Positions 52,767-61,305 of a DNA stretch of 64,000 nucleotides are shown here, piece after piece; positions within the stretch are counted from its first letter, which is position 1; each line of letters begins with the position of its first letter. The stretch lies in NCBI GenBank assembly GCA_007693855.1, contig RECU01000053.1, positions 124,001-188,000 of the forward strand, given 5' to 3'. The stretch is from Gammaproteobacteria bacterium. Lineage in GTDB: Bacteria; Pseudomonadota; Gammaproteobacteria; Steroidobacterales; PWYM01. The position numbers and the translations under genes were made by a program. Below the pieces are notes generated by a model. It saw only the letters and a list, made by a program, of their open reading frames with translations. It was not told the DNA's origin and searched no databases.

Positions 52767-53828
52767 ATGCGAATCGCGATCTGTACCGACGCCTGGCAGC
52801 CTCAGATCAACGGCGTCGTCACCACCCTCGGCCATACCCGGAGCCAGCTGGAGACGTTCGGACACGACGTCGAGGTGTTCTCCCCGGCCAGCGGTTTCCG
52901 GACGGTCCCCCTGCCCGGCTATCCGGAGATTCGCCTGCCGGTGAGTCCCGGCGGGCGGCTGGGACGAGTGCTGGCCGCCTTCGCACCCGAGTGCGTGCAC
53001 ATCGCCACGGAAGGTCCCATCGGCTGGTCGGCCCGGCGCTGGTGCCTGCGCCAGGGACAGCCGTTTACGACCTCCTATCACACCCAGTTTCCCGAGTACC
53101 TGCGGGCGCGGCTGCCGGTGCCGGAGCGGTTCAGCTACGCGCTGCTGCGACGATTCCACGCACCCGCCGTGCGCACGCTGGTGCCCACCGCGCAGGTCAG
53201 GGACACGCTTGCCGCGCACGGCTTCGAGCGTCTGGTGCTGTGGACACGGGGCGTGGATACAACCCTGTTCCGTCACGATCGCCCGCCACCACCCGAGCTC
53301 GATCTGCCACGCCCCCTGTGGGTCTACGCGGGGCGGGTGGCGGTGGAGAAGAATCTCGAGGCCTTCCTGGGGCTGGACCTGCCAGGCAGCAAGCTGGTGA
53401 TCGGGGACGGCCCCGCGCGCGCCAGCCTGCAGAAACGCTACCCTGCAGCCCACTTTGCCGGCTACCGCTTTGGCGAAGAGCTCTCCAGCTGGCTGGCGGC
53501 CTGCGATGTCTTCGTGTTCCCAAGTCGCACCGATACCTTCGGGCTGGTCATGCTCGAAGCCATGGCCTGCGGTTTGCCGGTGGCAGCCTACCCGGTGAAC
53601 GGTCCGATCGACGTGGTCCGGCCCGGAATCAGCGGCGTGCTCGACGAGGACCTTGGCCGTGCCTGCACGGGTGCCCTTGCGCTGGAGCGCAACACGGTGC
53701 GTACGGAGGCCTGCCGGCACAGCTGGGGGACTGCCGCGCGCCAGTTCGAAGCTGCCCTGGTCTCAGGAGACGGCCCGGAAGCGAACGCCGAGCGCTCACC
53801 GGGCCCGGCGGACAGCGCCCTGCGCTAA
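52767..53828 (+). CDS. Glycosyltransferase family 1 (GT4-like; MgtA/SqdX type)
   Basis: A 353-aa GT-B enzyme. The N-terminus RIAICTDAWQPQINGVV is the acceptor-domain signature of alpha-mannosyltransferases and SQDG synthases. VDTTLF, YAGRVAVEKNLEAFL and PSRTDTFGLVMLEAMACGLPV form the nucleotide-sugar domain with the EX7E-type region. A lipid acceptor such as diacylglycerol is plausible given the divergent PAP2 phosphatase. The C-terminal ~20 residues are low-complexity. Confidence 0.9.
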   Translation: MRIAICTDAWQPQINGVVTTLGHTRSQLETFGHDVEVFSPASGFRTVPLPGYPEIRLPVSPGGRLGRVLAAFAPECVHIATEGPIGWSARRWCLRQGQPFTTSYHTQFPEYLRARLPVPERFSYALLRRFHAPAVRTLVPTAQVRDTLAAHGFERLVLWTRGVDTTLFRHDRPPPPELDLPRPLWVYAGRVAVEKNLEAFLGLDLPGSKLVIGDGPARASLQKRYPAAHFAGYRFGEELSSWLAACDVFVFPSRTDTFGLVMLEAMACGLPVAAYPVNGPIDVVRPGISGVLDEDLGRACTGALALERNTVRTEACRHSWGTAARQFEAALVSGDGPEANAERSPGPADSALR

Positions 53829-53882
53829 ACCCGCCGCTGCATCCGCGGCAAAAAAACAACACCATCACCCCGTTGGCCCCGC

Positions 53883-53896
53883 GGCTGTATACAATC
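53883..53896 (-). promoter_or_regulatory. TGTATACA palindrome, candidate GntR/FCD-type operator (site 2)
   Basis: GGCTGTATACAATC is the exact reverse complement of the 14-mer at 49287-49300. It lies ~200 bases upstream of the receptor ATG at 54098, in the 269-base gap after the glycosyltransferase gene. Shared use by two receptor genes suggests one regulator. Confidence 0.5.
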
Positions 53897-54097
53897 GTCG
53901 GGAAAGCGGGCAGAATCCCGAGATGGGGGTTCGAAGAGGGTGACTTCGGTCGTGGCTCGCGGCCCACTCTCCCGCGAACATCTACGGTGAGCGTCGGTTA
54001 GATGCAACACGCCACGGGATCGCGGACGAACCGCAGGCCCCCGTGGTCGCCGACGCCCACGCAGCCGTTCAATCTCGAATTCAGAGGGAATACCGAC

Positions 54098-56335
54098 ATG
54101 AAATTGCGCAGCATCACGCCCGTGGCCATGGCCGTCACCCTGGCCCTCGGTGCACCCGCCATCGCCCAGGACGCGCCGACCGGCGCCCGGACCCTCGACG
54201 AGGTGGTGGTCACCGCACAGCGTCGCCAGGAAACGGTGCAGGACATCCCGATCGCCGTCTCGGCCTTCGATGCCGGACAACTGCAGCGCGTCGGGGTGCA
54301 GAACACGCTGGACATCAGCCGCCTGATCCCGAACATGACCGGCGGCAACAACACCGGACTGGGCTCGGCGAACGTCTACACCATTCGCGGCCTGAACAAC
54401 ACCGAGTCCATCGCCACCTTCGACCCGCCGGTCGGCAGCTATGTGGATGATGTCTACATCAGCCGGCAGAATGCCAACAACCTCACGCTCTTCGATGTCG
54501 AGCGCATCGAGGTGCTGCGCGGCCCCCAGGGCACGCTGTTCGGTCGTAACACCACCGGTGGCGCGGTCAACGTCATCATGCGCCGGCCGGGCGAGGAGTT
54601 CGGCGGCTATGTGGAAGTCGGCTACGGCCGCTTCAACCGCAAGATCGCCCGCGGCAGCGTCGACCTCCCGGTCAACGATCAGGTGCTGACCAAGTTCAGC
54701 GCCTTCTGGATCGAGGACGACGGCTACGTCGACAACCTCACCACCGGACAGACCATCAACAGCGACGACAACAAGGGTGCACGACTGGATGTGCGTCTGC
54801 TGCCGAACGACGCGATCGTCTGGGACCTGTCGATGGACTACATCGACCAGGATTTCGCCAACCAGGTCAACACTCCGGACGGCAGTCGGCGCATCGCCAA
54901 CAGCGGCCTGCGCACCGACCGCAGCCTGGCCGACCTGGGCCTGACCATCGCCGGTGACAAGCAGTTCATCACCTCCGGCAACGTCACCCGCTCCTGGTCT
55001 GTGACTTCGAACTTCACCTGGGACACGCCCATCGGTGAGGTACAGTCCATCACCGGCTACCGTGACCTGAACCAGCGCTTCCTGCTGGACTTCCTGGATA
55101 TCGGGGTGCCGCCCGGTGGCTTCTCGATCGTCAACAACAGCACCCACCAGCAGTTCACCCAGGAACTGAAGCTGGCTGCCACGACGATGGACGGTGCGCT
55201 GGATTACGTGGTCGGTGTGTTCTACATCGACGAGGACAACCGCACCGACTTCGCAGACCTCATCTTCGGCACGGTGTTCGCCGATCGCATCCTCGACAAC
55301 ACTACCGAAGCCTGGGCCGTCTATGGCCAGGCCGACTACGCGATCACCGATCGCCTCACCGGCACCCTCGGCCTGCGTTACACAGACGAGAAGAAAGACG
55401 CCGACTTCAACCCCAACCCCAATCCGACGGCGGTATTCCGGTTCGCCTCCTCGGATATTGCCGAACTCGGCATTCCGCTGTCCCAGAGCACCAAGATCTG
55501 GACGCCACGGCTGGCCCTGCGCTACGACATCAACGACGAGATGAACGTGTACGCCTCGGCCACCCGCGGGTTCAAGTCCGGCGGCTGGAATGCGCGCGGC
55601 AACACCGCGGTCGAGACCCAGCCCTTCGGCCCGGAGAAAGTCTGGTCGTACGAACTCGGCATGCGCTCGGAGCTGATGGACCGCCGACTGCGCCTGAACG
55701 CCACGGCGTTCTGGACGGATGTCACCGACTACCAGCTGCCCTCGGCATTCAACTTCCCGACGGATGCCGGTGATCGTATCGTCTTCATCACCGGTAACTT
55801 CGCCGGCATGGAGATCAAGGGCCTGGAACTCGAGGCCCTGGCGCTGGCCACCGAGCGGCTGACCGTGTTCGCCAACATCGGCATCATGGATGGCAAGTAC
55901 ACCAAGCTCTCACCGGAAGTTCAGGCCCAGCAGGCGGACTGCATCGCAACCGGCAGTCCTGACAGCTGCAACCGCGGCATCATCCGCGGCGATGGCAGCC
56001 TGGCGCGGCCGCAGCGCCAGCCGGACTACACGGCGGTGATCGGCTTCGACTATGCCTGGCCGATCGCACCGAACCTCGAGCTGATTCCCTCGGCGGCATT
56101 CACCCGCTACGGCAGCCACACGGTCGGGACCAACGACGATGCGGTCTCGAACGTCAGCGGCGGCTACAGCAACCTGATCGCCGCGGTCACCCTGGAGGAG
56201 ACCAGCGGGCTGTGGAGCCTGCGCCTGGAGTGCAAGAACTGCCAGAACCGCGACCAGCTGGTCTCGACGCTGGCCGGGCAGCAGTACTACAACCTGCCGC
56301 GGACCTGGCAGGCGAGCTTCCGCTACAACTTCTGA
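54098..56335 (+). CDS. TonB-dependent outer-membrane receptor
   Basis: A 745-aa receptor. ATG 54098, with AGAGGG upstream, starts a signal peptide MKLRSITPVAMAVTLALG ending near AIA-Q (~24); the track ORF from 54002 adds a non-signal leader. LDEVVVTAQR is the TonB-box-like segment. The plug has YTIRGLNNTES and IEVLRGPQGTLFGRNTTGGAV, and the barrel ends in FRYNF. Two cysteines in ECKNCQN sit near the C-terminus. A terminator follows, then the Rieske oxygenase gene. Confidence 0.93.
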   Translation: MKLRSITPVAMAVTLALGAPAIAQDAPTGARTLDEVVVTAQRRQETVQDIPIAVSAFDAGQLQRVGVQNTLDISRLIPNMTGGNNTGLGSANVYTIRGLNNTESIATFDPPVGSYVDDVYISRQNANNLTLFDVERIEVLRGPQGTLFGRNTTGGAVNVIMRRPGEEFGGYVEVGYGRFNRKIARGSVDLPVNDQVLTKFSAFWIEDDGYVDNLTTGQTINSDDNKGARLDVRLLPNDAIVWDLSMDYIDQDFANQVNTPDGSRRIANSGLRTDRSLADLGLTIAGDKQFITSGNVTRSWSVTSNFTWDTPIGEVQSITGYRDLNQRFLLDFLDIGVPPGGFSIVNNSTHQQFTQELKLAATTMDGALDYVVGVFYIDEDNRTDFADLIFGTVFADRILDNTTEAWAVYGQADYAITDRLTGTLGLRYTDEKKDADFNPNPNPTAVFRFASSDIAELGIPLSQSTKIWTPRLALRYDINDEMNVYASATRGFKSGGWNARGNTAVETQPFGPEKVWSYELGMRSELMDRRLRLNATAFWTDVTDYQLPSAFNFPTDAGDRIVFITGNFAGMEIKGLELEALALATERLTVFANIGIMDGKYTKLSPEVQAQQADCIATGSPDSCNRGIIRGDGSLARPQRQPDYTAVIGFDYAWPIAPNLELIPSAAFTRYGSHTVGTNDDAVSNVSGGYSNLIAAVTLEETSGLWSLRLECKNCQNRDQLVSTLAGQQYYNLPRTWQASFRYNF

Positions 56336-56366
56336 TCGCATTGCCTGACGCGGGGCGATGCCCCGG

Positions 56367-56400
56367 AACCGGCAGCCAGCAGTGGCTGCCGGTTTTTTTT
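56367..56400 (+). terminator. Intrinsic terminator of the TonB receptor gene
   Basis: AACCGGCAGCCA-gcag-TGGCTGCCGGTT is a perfect 12-bp stem that runs straight into a T-run (56393-56401), 31 bases after the receptor stop. Confidence 0.95.
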
Positions 56401-56415
56401 TGCGCGCGGCCCTCT

Positions 56416-56442
56416 GAAACAATCAAACGAGACTGTTTTTTC
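56416..56442 (+). promoter_or_regulatory. Imperfect dyad upstream of the Rieske oxygenase gene
   Basis: AAACA (56417-56421) and TGTTT (56434-56438) flank 12 bases. The right part, CTGTTTTTTC, is identical to the right arm of the inverted repeat upstream of acoA (37781-37790). It may be a weak operator; evidence is limited to this similarity. Confidence 0.3.
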
Positions 56443-56551
56443 CTGCGAAAAATATGTCACCATCGAAGGGTGAGCGCTGCGGTCGCACCGCAGCCACCGA
56501 CGGATGTCCTGCTGGGGGCAGGACGCGACTGCAGACCAGGAGGGGGAGACG

Positions 56552-57943
56552 ATGAGCGCATCGGCACGCGAACTGCCACCACAACAGGGCGGCGACGCCC
56601 GCTCGGAGGGGGTGGCCTACCAGGGCCTGCTCGATCGCGACACCCGCGAAGTGCCGGAAGTGCTGCGCGAAGTGCACTGTCCGGAACTCGGCTCGGCGGA
56701 CATTCCGGCCGAGTTGTTCACCTCACAGGCGGTGCACGATCTTGAAATGGACCGGATGTGGCGTCGCGTCTGGCAGATGGCCTGCCGCGAGGAGGAGATT
56801 CCAGAAGTCGGCGATCACGTCGTCTACGAGATCGGCCACCTGTCCTTCATCGTGGTGCGCACCGACGCCGGCTACCGCGCGTTCTACAACAGCTGCCTGC
56901 ACCGCGGCCGCCAGCTGCGTGACGAAGACGGATCGGTCAGCGAGTTCCGCTGCCCCTTCCACGGCTTCACCTGGAACCTCGACGGCACCCTGAAAGAGAT
57001 CCCCTGCCGTTGGGATTTTCCGCACCTGAACGAAGACAACACGCGCCTGCCCGAGGTGCGCGTCGACACCTGGGGCGGTTTCGTATTCATCAACCTGGAT
57101 GAGCAGGCACCACCGCTCCACGAGTACCTCGGCATCCTGCCGCAGCACTTCGAGCGCTGGCCGCTGGAACAGACCTGGAAAGCCGTGCATGTGCAGAAGA
57201 TCGTACGCGCCAACTGGAAAGTGGTGATGGAAGCCTTCATCGAGTCCTGGCACTCGGTGGAGACGCATCCGCAGATCCTGCCCTATACGGCCGATTCGAA
57301 CTCACAATACGACTGGTGGGGCGACAATATCAGCCGCACGATCACGGCCATGGGCTCACCCAGCCCGCACCTGCGCGATGTCGCCGAGCAGGAAATCATG
57401 ACCGCGCTGGCACGGACTTCGGGGCGCATGTCCGGTACCGAGGAAGACGATTCCCTCAAGGTCCCCGAGGGCAAGAGCGCCCGCGAACACATGGCCGATG
57501 TCAACCGCGCCGAGTTCGGTCGGCTGTTCGGCATCGACCTCACCGACGCCTCCGACGCCGAGGTCCTGGACGCCATCCTCTACAGCGTGTTCCCGAACTT
57601 CATCCCGTGGGCAGGCTACAACCCGAATATCGTCTATCGCTTCCGACCCAACGGCAGCGACTGCCATTCATCGATCATGGACGTCATCATCCTGATGCGC
57701 TTCGCCGAGGGGGCCGAAAAGCCCGAGCCTGTGCCCGTGCACAAGCTCGGTGCCGACGACCCCTGGCAGGATGCCCCGGAGCTCGGGGCGCTCGGCTATA
57801 TCTTCGACCAGGACATGGGCAACCTGCCCTATGTGCAGAAGGGGCTCATGTCCTCGCGCAAGGGCGCGATCAGTCTGGCGAACTACCAGGAAGCGCGGCT
57901 GCGCCACCTGCACCGGACGCTGGATGGTTACCTGGCGGACTGA
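56552..57943 (+). CDS. Rieske-type aromatic ring-hydroxylating oxygenase, alpha subunit
   Basis: A 463-aa oxygenase. The Rieske cluster ligands are CLH (C115, H117) and CPFH (C134, H137). The mononuclear iron motif lies in EAFIESWHSVETHPQ (H234, H239). The length is normal for group I/II alpha subunits. No ferredoxin, reductase or beta subunit is adjacent. ATG 56552 is preceded by GAGGGGGAG; the track start at 56504 lacks one. Its 3' end overlaps the convergent CitE-like gene by 16 bases. The substrate is likely aromatic, terpenoid or steroid, not resolved. Confidence 0.93.
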   Translation: MSASARELPPQQGGDARSEGVAYQGLLDRDTREVPEVLREVHCPELGSADIPAELFTSQAVHDLEMDRMWRRVWQMACREEEIPEVGDHVVYEIGHLSFIVVRTDAGYRAFYNSCLHRGRQLRDEDGSVSEFRCPFHGFTWNLDGTLKEIPCRWDFPHLNEDNTRLPEVRVDTWGGFVFINLDEQAPPLHEYLGILPQHFERWPLEQTWKAVHVQKIVRANWKVVMEAFIESWHSVETHPQILPYTADSNSQYDWWGDNISRTITAMGSPSPHLRDVAEQEIMTALARTSGRMSGTEEDDSLKVPEGKSAREHMADVNRAEFGRLFGIDLTDASDAEVLDAILYSVFPNFIPWAGYNPNIVYRFRPNGSDCHSSIMDVIILMRFAEGAEKPEPVPVHKLGADDPWQDAPELGALGYIFDQDMGNLPYVQKGLMSSRKGAISLANYQEARLRHLHRTLDGYLAD

Positions 57944-58803
57944 GCCGCCTGGGCGAGGATGCGCTGCGCCTGTTTCAGGTGGGGCGCGTCGAGCAGCTTG
58001 CCGTGCAACGACAGCGCCCCGTCGCCGGAGCCTTCGGCGAAGACTGCGATCACGGCACGCGCCCACTCGACCTCGTCGTCACCCGGCGTAAAGGCCTCGT
58101 TGATCACCGACACCTGGTCGGGGTGGATGGCGAGCTTCCCGGCGAAACCATCCGCCCGGGCGCGACGGCAGCTCTCACGCAGCCCCTCACGGTCGCGAAA
58201 ATCGGTATAGACGGTATCGATGGCCTGAATGCCCGCCGCCGCCGCACCGGCCAGCACCAGCGAACGAGCCAGCTGATAGGTCGGCAGCCACTCGCCCTTG
58301 CTGTCGCGGTTGCGAGCGGCCCCAAGATCGACCGCGAGGTCTTCGGCGCCCCAGGTCAGGCCCTGCAGGCGCGGGCCCGCCGCGTCGAGCGTGCCCAGCT
58401 CGAACAGCGAGCGCGCCGTCTCTGTTCCGACCGCCACCATCGGAATACTGTTCTCGGCCAGCCCCTCGCGCGCTTCCAGCGCCGCGAGTGCGGCGTCCAG
58501 GCGCTGCAGGTCGGCCACCGTACGGAATTTCGGCAGCATGATCCCATCCGGGCGCCCGCCCACCACGGCGGCAAGATCCGCCAGGGCCAACGGACCGTCC
58601 AGCGGGTTGATGCGCACCCACACCGGGGCCGCCCGCGGTGTCGGGCGGGCATCCAGCGCCTCGCGGACGCGCTTGCGGGCCACAGTCTTGGCCTCCGGGA
58701 GCACCGCATCCTCCAGGTCGAGGATGACCGCGTCGGATTCGAGCGCATCGAGCTTGGCGAGCTTGCGCTCGCTGTCTCCCGGAATGAACAGCCACGACCT
58801 CAT
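57928..58803 (-). CDS. HpcH/HpaI aldolase / citrate lyase beta-like protein
   Basis: A 291-aa CitE-like enzyme. RSWLFIPGDSERKLAKL is the N-terminal signature, VILDLEDAVLPEAK and VWVRINPLDGP hold metal and CoA contacts, and LTWGAEDLAVDLGA carries an acidic metal ligand. Members cleave or form malyl-, citramalyl- or related CoA thioesters. The start MRSWLF at 58803 is chosen over the longer ORF. It is divergent from a MaoC-type hydratase across 89 bases, a frequent pairing in CoA-acid degradation. Confidence 0.92.
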   Translation of the reverse strand: MRSWLFIPGDSERKLAKLDALESDAVILDLEDAVLPEAKTVARKRVREALDARPTPRAAPVWVRINPLDGPLALADLAAVVGGRPDGIMLPKFRTVADLQRLDAALAALEAREGLAENSIPMVAVGTETARSLFELGTLDAAGPRLQGLTWGAEDLAVDLGAARNRDSKGEWLPTYQLARSLVLAGAAAAGIQAIDTVYTDFRDREGLRESCRRARADGFAGKLAIHPDQVSVINEAFTPGDDEVEWARAVIAVFAEGSGDGALSLHGKLLDAPHLKQAQRILAQAAQSAR

Positions 58804-58892
58804 CGCCTTCTCCTGTATCGGACCCGGCGGATGGTACCACCGTCCATCCAGAGGTTCTGGTAGCCTTGCGGTCCGTGAACAGCGGTCAGCCC

Positions 58893-59381
58893 ATGAGTCC
58901 AGCGCAGACCAGAGACATGCAGCGACGGTACGAAGACCTGCATCCGGGTGAGGTGCGCGAATCATCTACCCATGTGGTCGACAAGGATCACATGCTGGCC
59001 TTTGCCCGCCAGTTCGATCCACAGTATTTCCATGCCGACGAGGTCGCGGCGCGCGACTCGACGTTCGGCGAGGTCATCGCGTCAGGCATCTATACGATGG
59101 CGCTGTGGCGGCGGCTGGACCACGAAATCGCCGGCGACATCGACTGGATCTGCGGCATCGCCTGGGACGATGTCAGGTTTCCGGTGGCCGTACGCGCAGG
59201 CGATCGGCTTCGGGCACGCGCGCGGGTGCTGGAAAAACGCCTCTCGCGCACGCGGCCGGAACGCGGGGTGGTCGTCATGCTCTATGAGCTGTTCAATCAG
59301 CGTGACGAGACGGTATTCACCTGCCGCAGCACCAACCTCGTCCACCGCCACGGCGCGGCGGATGCCGGGCCGGAGGCGTGA
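58893..59381 (+). CDS. MaoC-family dehydratase (hotdog fold)
   Basis: A 162-aa single-hotdog protein. FARQFDPQYFHADEVAA carries the catalytic Asp/His pair of (R)-specific enoyl-CoA hydratases, followed by GEVIASGIYTMAL. ATG 58893 is chosen; the track start at 58866 is a TTG, and GTG 58875 is another option. It stops 3 bases before the convergent TonB-like gene. It probably acts on an enoyl-CoA or mesaconyl-type intermediate with the CitE-like enzyme. Confidence 0.9.
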   Translation: MSPAQTRDMQRRYEDLHPGEVRESSTHVVDKDHMLAFARQFDPQYFHADEVAARDSTFGEVIASGIYTMALWRRLDHEIAGDIDWICGIAWDDVRFPVAVRAGDRLRARARVLEKRLSRTRPERGVVVMLYELFNQRDETVFTCRSTNLVHRHGAADAGPEA

Positions 59382-59384
59382 GGG

Positions 59385-61187
59385 TCAGCGGATCTCGAAG
59401 CGCAGCCGCACGAATGCCGGCTGCTCGATGATTTCACCTTCCACCTGGACCGGACGGTAACGCCAGCGCGCGAGCGCCGCAGCAGCACTGTCCTCGAACA
59501 CCCCCGGGGGCTCTGCCTCGATGACCCGAATGGCATCGGGATAGCCATCCCTGCCTACCACGAAGGCAAGTTCCACCCAACCCTCCTGGTTGGCCCGATA
59601 CGCGCGCCGCGGATATTCCGGCGCCCGGTAGTCCAGACGCTCCAGCTCGCTCTCGGGCACTACACGGGTCCGCGCGTCGGCCAGCCGCTCGGCCCGGGAC
59701 AGGACCCGTTCGGCCGCGCCGACTTCCAGGGGGACCACGCCGAGGTCCCGGGCATACGCCAGCGCCGTCCGGGCACCAGCGAGATCGTCAGTGGCCACCG
59801 CTGCGGCACTCTGCGCGAGCAGTGCCCGGGCAAGCTGCTGTTCGGCGACGAACAGCATCGCAGGGCCGGCACCGGTTTCACGCAGCGCCTCGAGGTAATC
59901 CGCCGCGCTGTCTCCCCTGGGCGCCAGCAGCCAGCCGCGCGCCAACCGCTCCTGCACCAGTGCCAGAATGCCGCGTTGCGCGCGGGCCTGCGCGAGGGCC
60001 TCATCGGTGGTGTTCTCAGCAGTGTCGGTGATCTCCACAGCTGCCTCGATCTCGGTGGTTTCCGCTGTCTCTGCCGCCGTCGGCGCGGGCTCGGCTACAG
60101 GCGTCGGCGTGGCGGGCACGATGACGACGGCGGGCGCGGTCGCCTCGGCCGTCTGCCGCCGTAACCGGTCCTGCAGCATGGCGAGGCGCGGATGGCCGGG
60201 GGTGCGTGCAGCCACCGCTTGCAGTCGCTGCTCGGCCGAGGCTGCGTCGCCGGCCGCAAGCGCCTGCTCGGCCAGACCGAGTTCGGCCAGCCACACGCGT
60301 TCGAGACCCAGTCGGGCCCGGCCGTTCGCCGGATCGGCCTCGAGCACCCGCCGCAGCAGCATCTCCGCACTGTCAGGCGCCGGGCCGAGCACGCGCCCGG
60401 CCATCAGCGCCGCCTCCGCCTGCTCGAGCAGCACCGGGGGGGCCTCCGCTGCACGCTGCGGCGGGACGCTGTCGCTGACGTTTTCAGCACGGGCGGCCGA
60501 AGAGCGACTGGTGTCGCTTGCAGGCGGGGCTGATCGCTCCCGGTCCAGCATCACCCACGCGCCCGCGGCAGCCAGGACCACCAGGGCAACGGCGCTCCCG
60601 GCCAGCAAGGCACCGCGCGCCACCCGCGCTGGCGGCACGGCGGCCGCCTCCATGGCTGGGACCTGCGCGCCCTGGTCTGGTGCGACGGCCGCCAGCGCCA
60701 GATGACGACGGACCGCCGCCTCCAGGGCCAACCGCGCTTGACCCATCGACAGCGGCGCGGGCAGCACCCGCAGGACACCTTCGCCGCCGACCAGGCCCAT
60801 CAACTCACTCGCCGCCTCGCGCGCGGCCACCACGATACTGACCAGCCCCGGCTGGTGTCGCTGCATGCGCGCGCACAGCGCTGCCACATCGGTGCAGGCC
60901 GCCGCATCGACGACGAGCACTCCGGGATCCAGCCTTGCCAGCAAGGCCATCGCCGCCGCCTCGTCCGCGGTGGCATGCACCGGGTGCTGGCCGCCACTGA
61001 CGCCAGACAGGGTCGCCAGCAGCGCATCGTCTTCGGTAAACACCAGCACCGCGACGCTGCTTTCGGTCAGCAGGGCATCGACATCACCCGCGCCCAGGGG
61101 CGCCTCCGGACGAGGGTCAGGCGACCCCGTCAGGTCGCGCGAGGCCAGATCATCAGCCGGCATCACCGTTGCTGGTTCACGCTCCAT
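59385..61187 (-). CDS. TonB-like energy transducer with N-terminal pseudo-receiver domain
   Basis: A 600-aa fusion. Residues ~44-165 have the alternating beta/alpha pattern of a response-regulator receiver: acidic pair after VAVLVFTEDD, the phospho-acceptor-position Asp in VLVVDAA (D94), but Ala in the Thr/Ser position (SIVVAA) and Ala instead of the conserved Lys (LPAPLS, ~145). A single membrane helix follows (~190-214), then a periplasmic region with repeat-like helices (~255-345) and a Pro/Thr/Glu-rich stretch. The last ~85 residues form a TonB C-terminal domain (APEYPRRAYRANQEGWVELAF, then ALARWRYRPV). No ExbB/ExbD genes adjoin. TATACT at 61252-61247 may be the -10. TonB's usual N-terminal membrane anchor is displaced to mid-protein. 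Confidence 0.85.
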   Translation of the reverse strand: MEREPATVMPADDLASRDLTGSPDPRPEAPLGAGDVDALLTESSVAVLVFTEDDALLATLSGVSGGQHPVHATADEAAAMALLARLDPGVLVVDAAACTDVAALCARMQRHQPGLVSIVVAAREAASELMGLVGGEGVLRVLPAPLSMGQARLALEAAVRRHLALAAVAPDQGAQVPAMEAAAVPPARVARGALLAGSAVALVVLAAAGAWVMLDRERSAPPASDTSRSSAARAENVSDSVPPQRAAEAPPVLLEQAEAALMAGRVLGPAPDSAEMLLRRVLEADPANGRARLGLERVWLAELGLAEQALAAGDAASAEQRLQAVAARTPGHPRLAMLQDRLRRQTAEATAPAVVIVPATPTPVAEPAPTAAETAETTEIEAAVEITDTAENTTDEALAQARAQRGILALVQERLARGWLLAPRGDSAADYLEALRETGAGPAMLFVAEQQLARALLAQSAAAVATDDLAGARTALAYARDLGVVPLEVGAAERVLSRAERLADARTRVVPESELERLDYRAPEYPRRAYRANQEGWVELAFVVGRDGYPDAIRVIEAEPPGVFEDSAAAALARWRYRPVQVEGEIIEQPAFVRLRFEIR

Positions 61188-61305
61188 CCCGCTCCCGATC
61201 CGACAGACGCCCGCGCGCGAAGGGTCGCACGCCTGGCAGGGTCCTCAGTATAGGAAGGCTCACCCGCAGGGCGCGCAGCCGGAACGCGATTCTGTGAAGC
61301 CAGTC

